Positions 7,837 through 17,036 of a DNA stretch of 29,440 nt are shown one piece after another. The stretch lies in assembly GCA_003445035.1 (NCBI GenBank), contig DLVV01000351.1, positions 10,540 through 39,979 on the forward strand, written 5' to 3'. Each line of letters begins with the position of its first letter. The stretch's first letter is position 1. The position numbers and the translations under genes were made by a program. Source of the stretch: Planctomycetaceae bacterium. Its GTDB lineage: Bacteria > Planctomycetota > Planctomycetia > Planctomycetales > Planctomycetaceae. The notes below the pieces were generated by a model that worked only from the letters and a program-made list of their open reading frames with translations, made no database searches and had not been told where the DNA came from.

Positions 7837-10800
7837 GTGACACACGCCCTGCGAACCGCTCCCCGGATGATGTTGGTCCTTGGTGGCCTGTTTTCTCCTT
7901 TGCTGCTGGCCGGGTTGGCCGTCTTTTCGTCGGGGGTCCCGGCCCATTCCGGAATTGCCAACGCGGTGGCCGAGGAGGCGACCGAGCGGGCCACCGCCAA
8001 GCGGTTGTTCGCGGCCGGGAACTTCAAGGAGTCGTACAAGGTCTATCGCCGGTTGGCCCTGCAACCGGGAACTTCGGCCTCGGCGGTTGGCGGTGACCTG
8101 AGGCAGGCGATCGTCTGCCTGGGTCGGTTGGGTCGCACGCCCGAGGTCGATGCTCTGCGAGACAAGGTGGTGTCGATCCACCGTCGCAACTGGCGGTTGC
8201 TGCTCGCCGCGGCCCAGACGCTGGCCGATGGTCCTCACAACGGCCAGGTCGTCGCCGGTGAGTACCAGCGGGGTGGTTCGCGCGGAATCCGTCGCGGCCG
8301 AGTCCGGGCCCGCTTCGCCAGCTCCTTCCAACGGGACCGCACGATCGCCCTGGGCTGGCTGGAACAGGCCGTTCCGCTGGTCGCCGCTGAAGCCGGACAA
8401 CCGGGCCAGCAGGAGCGGGGTCGATTTCACGTCGAACTGGCCAGGATCCTGATGCAGGGTCGTGAAGTTGGGCAATCGTGGCGGCTGGCCAACCTGACCG
8501 ACACCGCGTCACTGCCGGATCTCGAGGAGAGCCAGTTCGGGTTTTTCCGTGGCGGTTTCTCCGGGGCTCCCCGTGGAGCACCTGTCGACCGGAAAAACCG
8601 ACCGGTCTTTCACGACGATTCCAAGACGTACAAGGCGGCGGTCACCGACGGGCAGCGATGGCGGTGGGCGTTGTCCGAAGCCGCCCGGGTGGATGGGGGA
8701 CTGCGGACCCAGACCCTGGTCACGCGGGCCCGATTTCTCTTGAGCCAGTTCAGTGTCGTGACCATGCGTCGTGCCGGTATCCAGCCCCGCGAGTCCGACA
8801 ACGATGACAAGCCGGCCGCCGGGCCCTGGTCGGTGAGGTCACTGGCCGAGACCGAGACGATCGCGAGGTTGGCGACGGGGGTGCAGCGGTTCGATCTGCC
8901 GCCCGAACACAACCACGTCCGGCTGCTGACCGAAGCCGCCCGCGAGGGCCGCGGTGCGCACGCTTCCCAGGCCGCCGACATGCTGGCCGGCGTCTTCGAG
9001 AACCGCCAACAGTATCCTCGAGCGTCCGCGGCCTGGCGCGAGGCGATCGAACGGTTCGGGCCAGGCAACAACATGTTCCGCCGCAAGAAGCTCAACCAGA
9101 TCGTCGGTCGCTGGGGGCAGTTCGAGCGTGCGACAGTCGCCGCGGCCGGAACCGCGACCTCGCTCGACTTCCGGTTCCGCAACGGCAACGAGGTGAAACT
9201 GGAGGCATTCCGGGTGCGGGTCGACCAGCTGCTGGACGACGTCAAGGCCTATATCAGGCGGAAGCCACCGAAGTTCGACTACAGAGAACTGAACGTCGAG
9301 AACATCGGTTTCCGGCTGGTCCAGCAGAACCAGCAGAAGTACATCGGTGAGCGGGTCGCCTCGTGGACCCGGAAACTGGTTCCGCGTCCCGAGCACCTCG
9401 ACCGGCTGGTCACGCTCAACACGCCGCTGAAACAGGCGGGTGCCTACCTGCTGACCGCCCGGATGACCGACGGCAACGTCAGTCGCATCCTGGTCTGGAT
9501 CAGTGACACGGCGGTGGTGCAAAAGCGGATCGACGGTGGAGACCTGTACTTCGTCGCTGATGCGGTCACCGGTTCGCCGATCGCCGGAGCTCGAGTCGAG
9601 TTCTTCGGTTACGAACAGCGGCGGATCCAGAAGCCACGGCGGGTTGAGATCAACGTCAAGGAGTTCGCCGAGGTCACCGATCGCCAGGGGCAGGTGGTGC
9701 CGCCGGGTGCCGCACGCCAGCCGCGGTTTCGCTGGCTGGTGGTGGCTCGAGGAGCCGGTGGCCGCCGCGCGTATCTCGGGTTCCGCTCGGCCTGGCTCGG
9801 CCGTCGCGTGTCTCGCGTTTTCGACAACACCCGCGTTTACATGATCACCGACCGGCCGGTCTACCGGCCCGGTCAACCGGTGCGGTTCAAGTTCTGGATT
9901 CGCCAGGCACGGTACGACAAGGACGAGCAGAGCGTGTACGCCGGACGGAAGGTGACCATCCGCGTTACCGATCCCCGCAACCAGCAGCTGCTGGAACGGG
10001 AGTTCACCACTGACCCCTGGGGGGGATTTGACGGCGAACTCGAACTGCCGGGTGATGCGAACCTGGGTCGCTACAACATCCGCATCAATCCCAAGAAGTC
10101 CGACCTGCTGATTGCCGGACAGAACAGGCGTTCGGTTGGTGGAGGCGGGTCGTTCCGGGTCGAGGAATACAAGAAGCCGGAGTACGAGGTGACCGTCGAG
10201 GCGCCCGAGCGACCGGTGACGTTGGGACAGAAGATCAAGGCGAAGATCGTGGCCAGGTACTACTTCGGTGGCCCGGTCAGCCGCGCGAAGGTCAAGTACC
10301 GCGTCCAGCGCGAAGCGCACAATGACCACTGGTTCCCCGTCGGCCGCTGGGACTGGCTCTACGGTCCGGGTTACTGGTGGTTTGCCGATGCGTTCCGTTG
10401 GTATCCCGGCTGGGGAGCCTGGGGTTGCCCGGGTCCGGTGATGCCGTGGTTCGGGAGACCACACCATCCTCCCGAAGTGGTCATGGAGAACGAGGTCGAG
10501 ATCGGTGAGGACGGAACGGTGGAACTGGAAATCGACACGTCGGTGGCCAAGCGGTTCCACTCCGACATCGATCACCGGTACCGGATCACCGCCGAGGTGG
10601 TGGACGCATCGCGGCGGACGATCGTCGGCACCGGTTCGGTGATGGCAGCCCGCCAGCCGTTCCGCGTGGTGACCTGGGTCGACCGGGGTTTCTACCGCAC
10701 CGGGGAGACGATACGGGCCAGTGTCCAGGCTCGCACGCTGGACGGTCGCCCCGTTGCCGGCAAGGGACGATTCACGCTTTACCGGATCAGCTACGACAAG

Positions 10801-13800
10801 GTGGGGCGTCCCGAGGAGAAGCGGGTGCGGAGATGGGACGCGGCCACCGATGACCAGGGCCGCACCACGCTGTCGCTGAAGGCCACGGATGCCGGCCAGT
10901 ATCGCATCACCTGCGAAATCGAGGACGACGAGGACCACCGCATCGAGGGTGCCCAGGTGTTCGTGGTTCGAGGCCCGGCCTTCGACGGCGATGACTTTCG
11001 CTTCGATGACCTGGAACTGACCGCCGATCGACGCGAGTACAAGCCCGGACAGGTGGCCCGCTTGATGCTCAACACCAACCGTCGCGGCAGCACCGTGCTG
11101 CTGTTCCTGCGGCCTGAAGGCGGAGTCTATCAGCGGCCACGGGTCATCAGGATCAGGGGCAAGAGCACCGAGATCGAAGTACCGATCGGGCCTGGCGATC
11201 GGCCGAACATCTTCGTCGAGGCGATCACCGTCTCGGACGGAAAACTGCACTCGAAGGTTCGCCAGTTGTTTGTGCCGCCGGAGAAGCGGGTGGTCAACGT
11301 GGCGGTCAAGCCGTCCGCCCGGGAGTACCGGCCTGGCGGTCCGGCGACGCTCGACGTGTCACTGACCGACGCCGGTGGGAAGCCCTTCACCGGGTCGCTG
11401 GTGCTGACGATGTACGACAAGAGTGTCGAGTACATTTCGGGAGGCAGCAACGTCGGAGAGATCCGGAAACACTTCTGGAATTTCCGTCGTTCCCACTACC
11501 CGCAGACGATCTCGAACCTCACACGCTCGTCCGGCAACCTGGTGAAACCGGGCGAGGCGTCGATGGCCTCGTTGGGGGTCTTCGGGAACCTGGTTGCCCA
11601 GCAGATGGGTGGGGGGGGGCGCAGAATGAACGCGTTCGGCGGTGGCAGAGGGGCTCCCGGGGCACCGATGGCAATGGCTGCCGAGGGGAAGGTCATGAAG
11701 GACGGGGCTGTCGACGAAGCTGATTTTGGCGGTGGGCCACCCGGTGGAGAGTTGGTCGCCCCGACGGTCCGCTCGGAATTCGCCGACACGGCCCTGTGGG
11801 TCGGATCGGTGACCACTGACAAGGACGGGCGGGCACAGTTGAAGCTCGACATGCCCGAGAACCTGACGACGTGGACAGTTCGTGCCTGGGCGATGGGCCA
11901 CGGGACCAACGTTGGCGAGGGCACGGCCAGCGTGTTGACGACCAAGAATGTCCTGGTTCGTTTGCAGGCCCCGAGGTTCTTCACGGAAAAGGACGAGGTG
12001 GTTGTTTCGGCCAACGTTCACAATTATCTCGACGACGACAAGACCGCCGTGGTCCGCCTGGCGCTCGACGGCGGCACGCTGGCGGCGATCGATCCGCTGG
12101 AGAAACGGGTTCGTCTTCCGGCCGGCGGTGAAGCGCGGGTCGACTGGCGGGTCAAGGTGACGGCCCCGGGGGAGGCGAAGGTGAGAATGGCGGCTCTGAC
12201 CGACGTCGAAAGCGACGCGATGGAATTGACGTTCCCGGTCAAGGTCCACGGGATGCAGAAGACCGTGTCGACGACGGGGGTGCTGCGTGGCGACCGGCAG
12301 TCGACACGTTTCGAACTGACCGTTCCGGCCGCGCGTCGCCCCGATCGCTCGCGGCTGGAGATCCGCTACTCGCCGACCCTGGCAGGATCGCTGGTCGACG
12401 CCCTGCCCTACCTGGTCGATTTCGAGTACGGCTGCACCGAGCAGACGCTCAACCGGTTTCTTCCCACCCTGGTCACACACAACCTGCTGAAGCGGATGAA
12501 GATCGATCTGGAGGCGGTTCGCAAGAAACGCACCAATCTCAATGCCGGGGAACTGGGTGAGGCCGGTGAGCGGGCCAAGAGGTGGAAGCGATTCCGGCGG
12601 AACCCGGTGTTCGACAACGCCGAGGTGGGCCGGTTGGTCAAAAAGGGCGTCAAGGCCCTGTCCGAGATGCAGCTTTCTGACGGAGGCTGGGGCTGGTTCT
12701 CCGGGCCCGGAGAACGTTCCAGTGTTCACACCACCGCAACCGTTGTTCACGGGCTCACCGTGGCCCGGGCCAACGGCGCGGCCGTGGCGGCGGGGGTTCA
12801 CGAGAACGGGGTGGCGTGGTTGAAGCGGCACCAGGCCGGCGAGGTGCAGAAGCTCAAGAACGCGGCCACCAAGACCAAGCCGTACAAGCTGCGGGCCGAC
12901 AATCTCGATGCGCTGGTCTTCCGCGTGCTGGTTGAAGCCGACTCGCTCGACGAGGCGATGGGAGGGTTCCTGTACCGTGATCGGATCCAGTTGAGCGTCT
13001 ACGCCAAGGGGCTGATCGGACTGGCCTTCCATGCCAGCGGTCAGCAGCAGCGGCTGGAGATGGTCGTTCGCAACATCGATCAGTTCCTGCAGCAGGACGA
13101 CGAGAACCAGACGGCGTGGCTGCACCTGCCCGAGAACACGATGTGGTGGAGGTGGTACGGGAACGGGATCGAGGCCAACGCGATCTACCTGAAGCTGCTG
13201 GCCCTGACCGAACCCAAGGGCGTCCGCGCGTCGCGGTTGGCCAAGTACCTGGTCAACAACCGCCGGCACGCGACGTACTGGAACAGCACCCGGGACACGG
13301 CGCTGTGCATCGAGTCCCTGGCCGAGTTCCTTCAACGGAGTGAAGAATCGGTTCCCGACGTCACGATCGACGTGGTGATCGACGGGAAGGTGGCCAAGTC
13401 GGTGAAGGTCGATGCCGGGAACCTTTTCAGCTTCGACAACGCCGTGGTGGTCGACGGTGCCGACGTGGTCTCCGGGAAGCACGCCATCGAGATCCGTCGG
13501 CGCGGACGGGGGCCGGTGTATTTCAACACCTGGCTCTCGTACTTCACGACCGAGGATTTCATCACCAGGGCCGGCCTGGAGATCAAGGTGCAGCGAAAGT
13601 ACTACCGGCTGGTCCGACGCAAGAACGCCACCGCCGATGTGGCGGGGGGACGGGGCCAGGCACTCAAGCAGGCCAGGCTGGTCTACGATCGCCAGCCGTT
13701 GGCCCACATGGGTGAGTTGACCAGCGGCGACCTGGTGGAGATCGAACTGGAGATCGAGAGCAAGAACGACTACGAGTACCTGGTGTTCGAGGATCCGAAG

Positions 13801-14058
13801 GCGGCCGGTTTCGAGCCGGTGGATCGCCAGAGTGGTTACACGGGGGGGTTCCCGTCGGTGTACCGTCAACTGCGAGACGACCGGGTGGTGTTTTTCTTCA
13901 GGACCCTTGGTCGCGGTCGCCACAGTGTCTCGTACCGGGTGCGGGCCGAGATCCCCGGCCGTTTCAGCGCGTTGCCGACTCTCGGCAGTGCGATGTACGC
14001 TCCCGAGTTGAAGGCCAATTCGGACGAGATCCGGCTGGGAATCCGGGATCGGAAGTGA
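7837..14058 (+). CDS. Alpha-2-macroglobulin family protein with thioester motif
   Basis: The 2073-residue protein starts at a GTG with a good ribosome binding site and has a signal peptide (hydrophobic to about residue 36). An alpha-helical, TPR-like N-terminal part (about 45-450) is followed by macroglobulin domains. Visible landmarks are the MG2-type segment MITDRPVYRPGQPVRFKFW near 668, the SFRVEEYKKPEYEVTVEAP block near 770, and the A2M domain around 1310-1355 (FADTALWVGSVTTDKDGRA). YGCTEQTLNRFLP then carries a Cys-x-Glu-Gln motif, Cys1533 to Gln1536, followed by an alpha/alpha-toroid-like domain (about 1590-1840). Bacterial macroglobulins are thought to trap attacking proteases in the envelope through the thioester. 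Odd features are a tryptophan-rich insert (about 829-872) and a Gly/Ala/Met-rich loop (about 1255-1285). The usual partner pbpC is not adjacent. It ends 10 bases from the convergent transporter gene. Confidence 0.93.
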   Translation: MTHALRTAPRMMLVLGGLFSPLLLAGLAVFSSGVPAHSGIANAVAEEATERATAKRLFAAGNFKESYKVYRRLALQPGTSASAVGGDLRQAIVCLGRLGRTPEVDALRDKVVSIHRRNWRLLLAAAQTLADGPHNGQVVAGEYQRGGSRGIRRGRVRARFASSFQRDRTIALGWLEQAVPLVAAEAGQPGQQERGRFHVELARILMQGREVGQSWRLANLTDTASLPDLEESQFGFFRGGFSGAPRGAPVDRKNRPVFHDDSKTYKAAVTDGQRWRWALSEAARVDGGLRTQTLVTRARFLLSQFSVVTMRRAGIQPRESDNDDKPAAGPWSVRSLAETETIARLATGVQRFDLPPEHNHVRLLTEAAREGRGAHASQAADMLAGVFENRQQYPRASAAWREAIERFGPGNNMFRRKKLNQIVGRWGQFERATVAAAGTATSLDFRFRNGNEVKLEAFRVRVDQLLDDVKAYIRRKPPKFDYRELNVENIGFRLVQQNQQKYIGERVASWTRKLVPRPEHLDRLVTLNTPLKQAGAYLLTARMTDGNVSRILVWISDTAVVQKRIDGGDLYFVADAVTGSPIAGARVEFFGYEQRRIQKPRRVEINVKEFAEVTDRQGQVVPPGAARQPRFRWLVVARGAGGRRAYLGFRSAWLGRRVSRVFDNTRVYMITDRPVYRPGQPVRFKFWIRQARYDKDEQSVYAGRKVTIRVTDPRNQQLLEREFTTDPWGGFDGELELPGDANLGRYNIRINPKKSDLLIAGQNRRSVGGGGSFRVEEYKKPEYEVTVEAPERPVTLGQKIKAKIVARYYFGGPVSRAKVKYRVQREAHNDHWFPVGRWDWLYGPGYWWFADAFRWYPGWGAWGCPGPVMPWFGRPHHPPEVVMENEVEIGEDGTVELEIDTSVAKRFHSDIDHRYRITAEVVDASRRTIVGTGSVMAARQPFRVVTWVDRGFYRTGETIRASVQARTLDGRPVAGKGRFTLYRISYDKVGRPEEKRVRRWDAATDDQGRTTLSLKATDAGQYRITCEIEDDEDHRIEGAQVFVVRGPAFDGDDFRFDDLELTADRREYKPGQVARLMLNTNRRGSTVLLFLRPEGGVYQRPRVIRIRGKSTEIEVPIGPGDRPNIFVEAITVSDGKLHSKVRQLFVPPEKRVVNVAVKPSAREYRPGGPATLDVSLTDAGGKPFTGSLVLTMYDKSVEYISGGSNVGEIRKHFWNFRRSHYPQTISNLTRSSGNLVKPGEASMASLGVFGNLVAQQMGGGGRRMNAFGGGRGAPGAPMAMAAEGKVMKDGAVDEADFGGGPPGGELVAPTVRSEFADTALWVGSVTTDKDGRAQLKLDMPENLTTWTVRAWAMGHGTNVGEGTASVLTTKNVLVRLQAPRFFTEKDEVVVSANVHNYLDDDKTAVVRLALDGGTLAAIDPLEKRVRLPAGGEARVDWRVKVTAPGEAKVRMAALTDVESDAMELTFPVKVHGMQKTVSTTGVLRGDRQSTRFELTVPAARRPDRSRLEIRYSPTLAGSLVDALPYLVDFEYGCTEQTLNRFLPTLVTHNLLKRMKIDLEAVRKKRTNLNAGELGEAGERAKRWKRFRRNPVFDNAEVGRLVKKGVKALSEMQLSDGGWGWFSGPGERSSVHTTATVVHGLTVARANGAAVAAGVHENGVAWLKRHQAGEVQKLKNAATKTKPYKLRADNLDALVFRVLVEADSLDEAMGGFLYRDRIQLSVYAKGLIGLAFHASGQQQRLEMVVRNIDQFLQQDDENQTAWLHLPENTMWWRWYGNGIEANAIYLKLLALTEPKGVRASRLAKYLVNNRRHATYWNSTRDTALCIESLAEFLQRSEESVPDVTIDVVIDGKVAKSVKVDAGNLFSFDNAVVVDGADVVSGKHAIEIRRRGRGPVYFNTWLSYFTTEDFITRAGLEIKVQRKYYRLVRRKNATADVAGGRGQALKQARLVYDRQPLAHMGELTSGDLVEIELEIESKNDYEYLVFEDPKAAGFEPVDRQSGYTGGFPSVYRQLRDDRVVFFFRTLGRGRHSVSYRVRAEIPGRFSALPTLGSAMYAPELKANSDEIRLGIRDRK
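11611..11619 (+). repeat. Nine-G homopolymer inside the macroglobulin gene
   Basis: Nine consecutive G bases (after GGGT) encode three glycines in the QQMGGGGRRMNAFGGGRG loop. Any change not a multiple of three would truncate the protein before the thioester region. Confidence 0.9.
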
Positions 14059-14068
14059 CGCCCGGGTT

Positions 14069-15889
14069 CTACAGCGGCCAGGCCCACGGGACCAGCAGTA
14101 CGATCGTGATCCAGATGATCACGCTCAGCAGTCCCCCGAACCTCAGGTAGTCTCCGGACCGGTAACCGCCCGGTCCGTAGACCATCAGGTTGGTCTGGTA
14201 CCCGATCGGTGAGGCGAGGCTCGAGGCGGCCGACAGGGCGACGGCCAAGACGAACGGCATGGCGCCGGCCGTCACGGCATCGGCGGTTGCGGTGGCGATC
14301 GGGAACATCAGCACGGCCGCGGCCTTGGCGGTGATCACGTTGGTCAGGACCAGGGTCAATCCGGCCACCAGTGCGAGCAAGACCTGGGGGTGGGCGGTGA
14401 TCGTGTCGCCGGCCATCGCGTATCCGGCATCGGCCGCATCGAACAGCGAGCCGGCCACGATCTTGGCGGCGTTGGTGACCCGCATCGCTTCTCCGATTCC
14501 CAGGCCCGCGCCGATTCCCAGCACGACGCTCCAGTCGATCGCCTGCCGGGCCTCGGCTCCGCTCAGGCAACCGGTGATCAACATCACGAACGATGCCACC
14601 AGCGCGGCCTCGAACATCCCGGACCATTCCAGTGCCACGGCACCGACCATGGCCAGCATCACGGCCCGGGCTAACCACGCCAGGTGATGCCGCGGCGGCG
14701 TGAAGTCGTCGATGGCGCTGACCAGGTAAAAATCGCGGCTGTTGCGTTGTCGTTCGAGGAAGCTGGGGTGTGCTTCGAGCAGCAGCGTGTCACCCGGACG
14801 CAGCCGGATGTCCCCGATCTTGCTGTTGATCCGGGATCCGTGTCGCGCGACCGCGATCACCGCCGCGGCGTAGCGGCTGCGGAAACGTCCGTCGCGGATC
14901 GTGCGATGGATCAGCGGGCACCCTTCCGACACCACCGCCTCGACCAGTCGACGATGCGAACGAGGCCCATCGAGTTCGAACACCTGGTCGGTGGCCGGTG
15001 CCAGGCCGGGGATTTTCTGCAGATCGACGACCGATTCGACGATGCCGACGAACACCAGCCGATCGTCGGCCTCGAGCACCTCGTTCGACGGAACCGCCGG
15101 CAGCACCCGGCCATCCCGGTCGATTTCGACCAGGTACATTCCGGGCAAGTGGCGGAGACCGGCGGCTTCGATCGACTTGCCCACCAGGGAACTGTCAGGC
15201 GTGACCAGCATCTCGACGGTGTATTCCCGCGGGTCCGAGGCGGTTGCGATGGCCGACCGCCGATCGGGCAGCCACCACTTCGAACAGATCAGGATGTAGA
15301 CCAGGCCGATCAGGGCGATCGGGATTCCCACCCAGGCGATCTCGAACATCCCCAGTCCGTCGCCGCCGAGATCGGGATGATCCGATTCGATGATCAACCC
15401 ATTGACGATCAGCGTGGTGCTGGTGCCGACCAGCGTGCAGAGGCCGCCCAGAATTGCGGCGTAGCTCATCGGGAGCAGCAGTCGCGACACGGCCACGTGG
15501 TGCTTGCGTGCCCAGTCACTGACCACCGGCAAGGCCATGGCTACCACCGGGGTGTTGTTCAGGAACGCACTGGCCAACGAAACCGGCACCATCATCTTCG
15601 CCTGCACGAGCGGCAGGCTGCCGGGTCGTCCCAGCAACGATCGTCCCACGGGTCCCAGCCCGCCGGTCTGCTTCATTCCCTCGGCGACCACGAACAGGAC
15701 CGCCACCGTGACCAGGCCCTCGTTGGCGAATCCCGAGAGTGCCAGTGACGTGTCGGGGAACACGCCCAGGATGACCAGCAGCACCAGCCCGCCCAGCAGC
15801 ACCAGGTCGGGAGACGTCTTCAATACGGCCAGCCCCACCATGACGCCGACGACGACCAGCAGAGTCCATCCGGCCGGGTCAATTCCCAT
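14069..15889 (-). CDS. SLC13/DASS-type transporter with two RCK_C domains, probable sulfate permease
   Basis: The 606-residue inner-membrane protein has two hydrophobic halves (about 1-205 and 400-606) around a soluble region. The first half contains SAFLNNTPVVAMALPVV (Asn-Asn-Thr-Pro at 111-114), and the second contains LTNVITAKAAAVLMFPIA; these are the paired motifs of sodium- or proton-coupled anion transporters. The soluble part holds two TrkA-C/RCK_C-like domains (about 222-295 and 305-395). This arrangement is known in SLC13 proteins annotated as sulfate transporters, including algal SAC1/SLT types, but others move carboxylates. The ATG at 15889 lies inside the end of the cysQ-like gene (11-base overlap), suggesting translational coupling. 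That partnership favours sulfate as substrate, by inference. Confidence 0.85.
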   Translation of the reverse strand: MGIDPAGWTLLVVVGVMVGLAVLKTSPDLVLLGGLVLLVILGVFPDTSLALSGFANEGLVTVAVLFVVAEGMKQTGGLGPVGRSLLGRPGSLPLVQAKMMVPVSLASAFLNNTPVVAMALPVVSDWARKHHVAVSRLLLPMSYAAILGGLCTLVGTSTTLIVNGLIIESDHPDLGGDGLGMFEIAWVGIPIALIGLVYILICSKWWLPDRRSAIATASDPREYTVEMLVTPDSSLVGKSIEAAGLRHLPGMYLVEIDRDGRVLPAVPSNEVLEADDRLVFVGIVESVVDLQKIPGLAPATDQVFELDGPRSHRRLVEAVVSEGCPLIHRTIRDGRFRSRYAAAVIAVARHGSRINSKIGDIRLRPGDTLLLEAHPSFLERQRNSRDFYLVSAIDDFTPPRHHLAWLARAVMLAMVGAVALEWSGMFEAALVASFVMLITGCLSGAEARQAIDWSVVLGIGAGLGIGEAMRVTNAAKIVAGSLFDAADAGYAMAGDTITAHPQVLLALVAGLTLVLTNVITAKAAAVLMFPIATATADAVTAGAMPFVLAVALSAASSLASPIGYQTNLMVYGPGGYRSGDYLRFGGLLSVIIWITIVLLVPWAWPL

Positions 15890-16862
15890 CGGCGGAACCC
15901 CGGTCCGTTTCGGAGGCCATCACGGCTGCCAGGACCTGTTCGTGGAGGGTTCCGTTGGTGACGACCACGCCCGAATTGGCTGACAGGGTGCGTCCGAGCG
16001 AAAAGTCGAGCGGTTGACCGTGGGTGTCGGTCACCGTTCCGCCGGCTTCGGTGACCACCAGCGACCCCGCCGCGTGGTCCCAGATCTTCTCCTGGTAATT
16101 CGCATCGACGGGCAACCTCAGATAAATCTCCGCTCCGCCGTCGGCCACCGTCGCGTACTTGGCCTGGCTGTCCAGCCGCACCGGTTCGGCCCGAAGGCCC
16201 AGTGTCCCGCCGATCACCTCCGAGCGATCGTGGGAGCTGTGTCCCGACTCGACCGATTCACAAAGACGTGCCGTGACCGTCTCGCCACAATCGCTAACCC
16301 TCACGGGTCGCGAATCACCCGGATTGTCAGCCGGGGTGACACGGGTGCCACCATCCCGGACGGCCGAAAACATCAACCCTCCGCTGTCGGCATCTCCCAT
16401 CCCCGGACATCCCAGAACGGCGATTTCGACCTGGCCGTCGATGATCAATGCCAGCGCGACGGCGTACTGGCCGCCCCGGAGAAACCCCTTGGTTCCGTCG
16501 ATCGGATCGAGCGTCCAGAAGCGGTCACCCGGCGTCGCAGCACCCCGGTCGATCCAGTCGCAGATCGTTTCTCCGTCAGCCGTGACCCCTCGGGCGGCAA
16601 GTTCACTTCGGACCCGGTCGAGGAATCCGGCCTGGTCGGGTTGCCGCAACACGCTGGCGTTTTCCTCACCGACCACGGGGTCCCCGGGCAGGTTCGTTGC
16701 CAGAGATCTGCAGACGAGGGCCTGGCTGCCGAAATCGGCGATGGTGACCGGGCTGCGGTCACGTTTTTCGAGAACACCGGTGTCGATGGTGGCTTGCACG
16801 GCGCGGCAAAGATTCATTGCCTCCCGTACGGCCAGTTCCGCAGCATGCAGTTCGTTCTCCAT
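15879..16862 (-). CDS. cysQ: 3'(2'),5'-bisphosphate nucleotidase, HAL2/CysQ-like
   Basis: This 327-residue protein belongs to the inositol-monophosphatase superfamily. The metal-binding motifs are complete: GEEN at 65-68, DPIDGTKGF at 119-127 and WDHAAG at 261-266. The segment WTLDPIDGTKGFLRGGQYA is typical of HAL2/CysQ enzymes, which hydrolyse PAP (3'-phosphoadenosine 5'-phosphate), the by-product of sulfate activation. It has no signal peptide and should be cytoplasmic. I chose the ATG at 16862, where family homology begins; a start 19 codons upstream would add a Pro/Ser/Arg-rich stretch. No strong ribosome binding site is visible. It overlaps the downstream SLC13-like transporter by 11 bases, so the two probably form an operon for sulfate handling. 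An inositol phosphatase is the alternative. Confidence 0.85.
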   Translation of the reverse strand: MENELHAAELAVREAMNLCRAVQATIDTGVLEKRDRSPVTIADFGSQALVCRSLATNLPGDPVVGEENASVLRQPDQAGFLDRVRSELAARGVTADGETICDWIDRGAATPGDRFWTLDPIDGTKGFLRGGQYAVALALIIDGQVEIAVLGCPGMGDADSGGLMFSAVRDGGTRVTPADNPGDSRPVRVSDCGETVTARLCESVESGHSSHDRSEVIGGTLGLRAEPVRLDSQAKYATVADGGAEIYLRLPVDANYQEKIWDHAAGSLVVTEAGGTVTDTHGQPLDFSLGRTLSANSGVVVTNGTLHEQVLAAVMASETDRGSADGN

Positions 16863-17036
16863 GGCGCGCGGAGTATAGCGGATTGGCGGGTTTGCGGAAG
16901 AGGTTGGTTGCCGGGACAAGCCGGTCTTCAGCTTTCGGGTTAGGCTGGCCGCATTTTCGGGCGCGACTTACAATGTGCCCCCGGTGCCAACTGGTGTCCA
17001 GCGTTCCCGTCCACAGCCCACAGGCTTTCCAATCTG

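Noticed and set aside
8839..13923. Two open frames of over 800 codons antisense to the macroglobulin gene
   Set aside because: Their residue composition (His, Arg, Gln, Asp, Pro-rich) is typical of antisense reading, and the sense frame has clear family motifs.
16946..16974. TGGCCG and TACAAT as a promoter for the DUF6677-like gene
   Set aside because: Only the -10 part is convincing; the -35 match is too poor to list as a feature.
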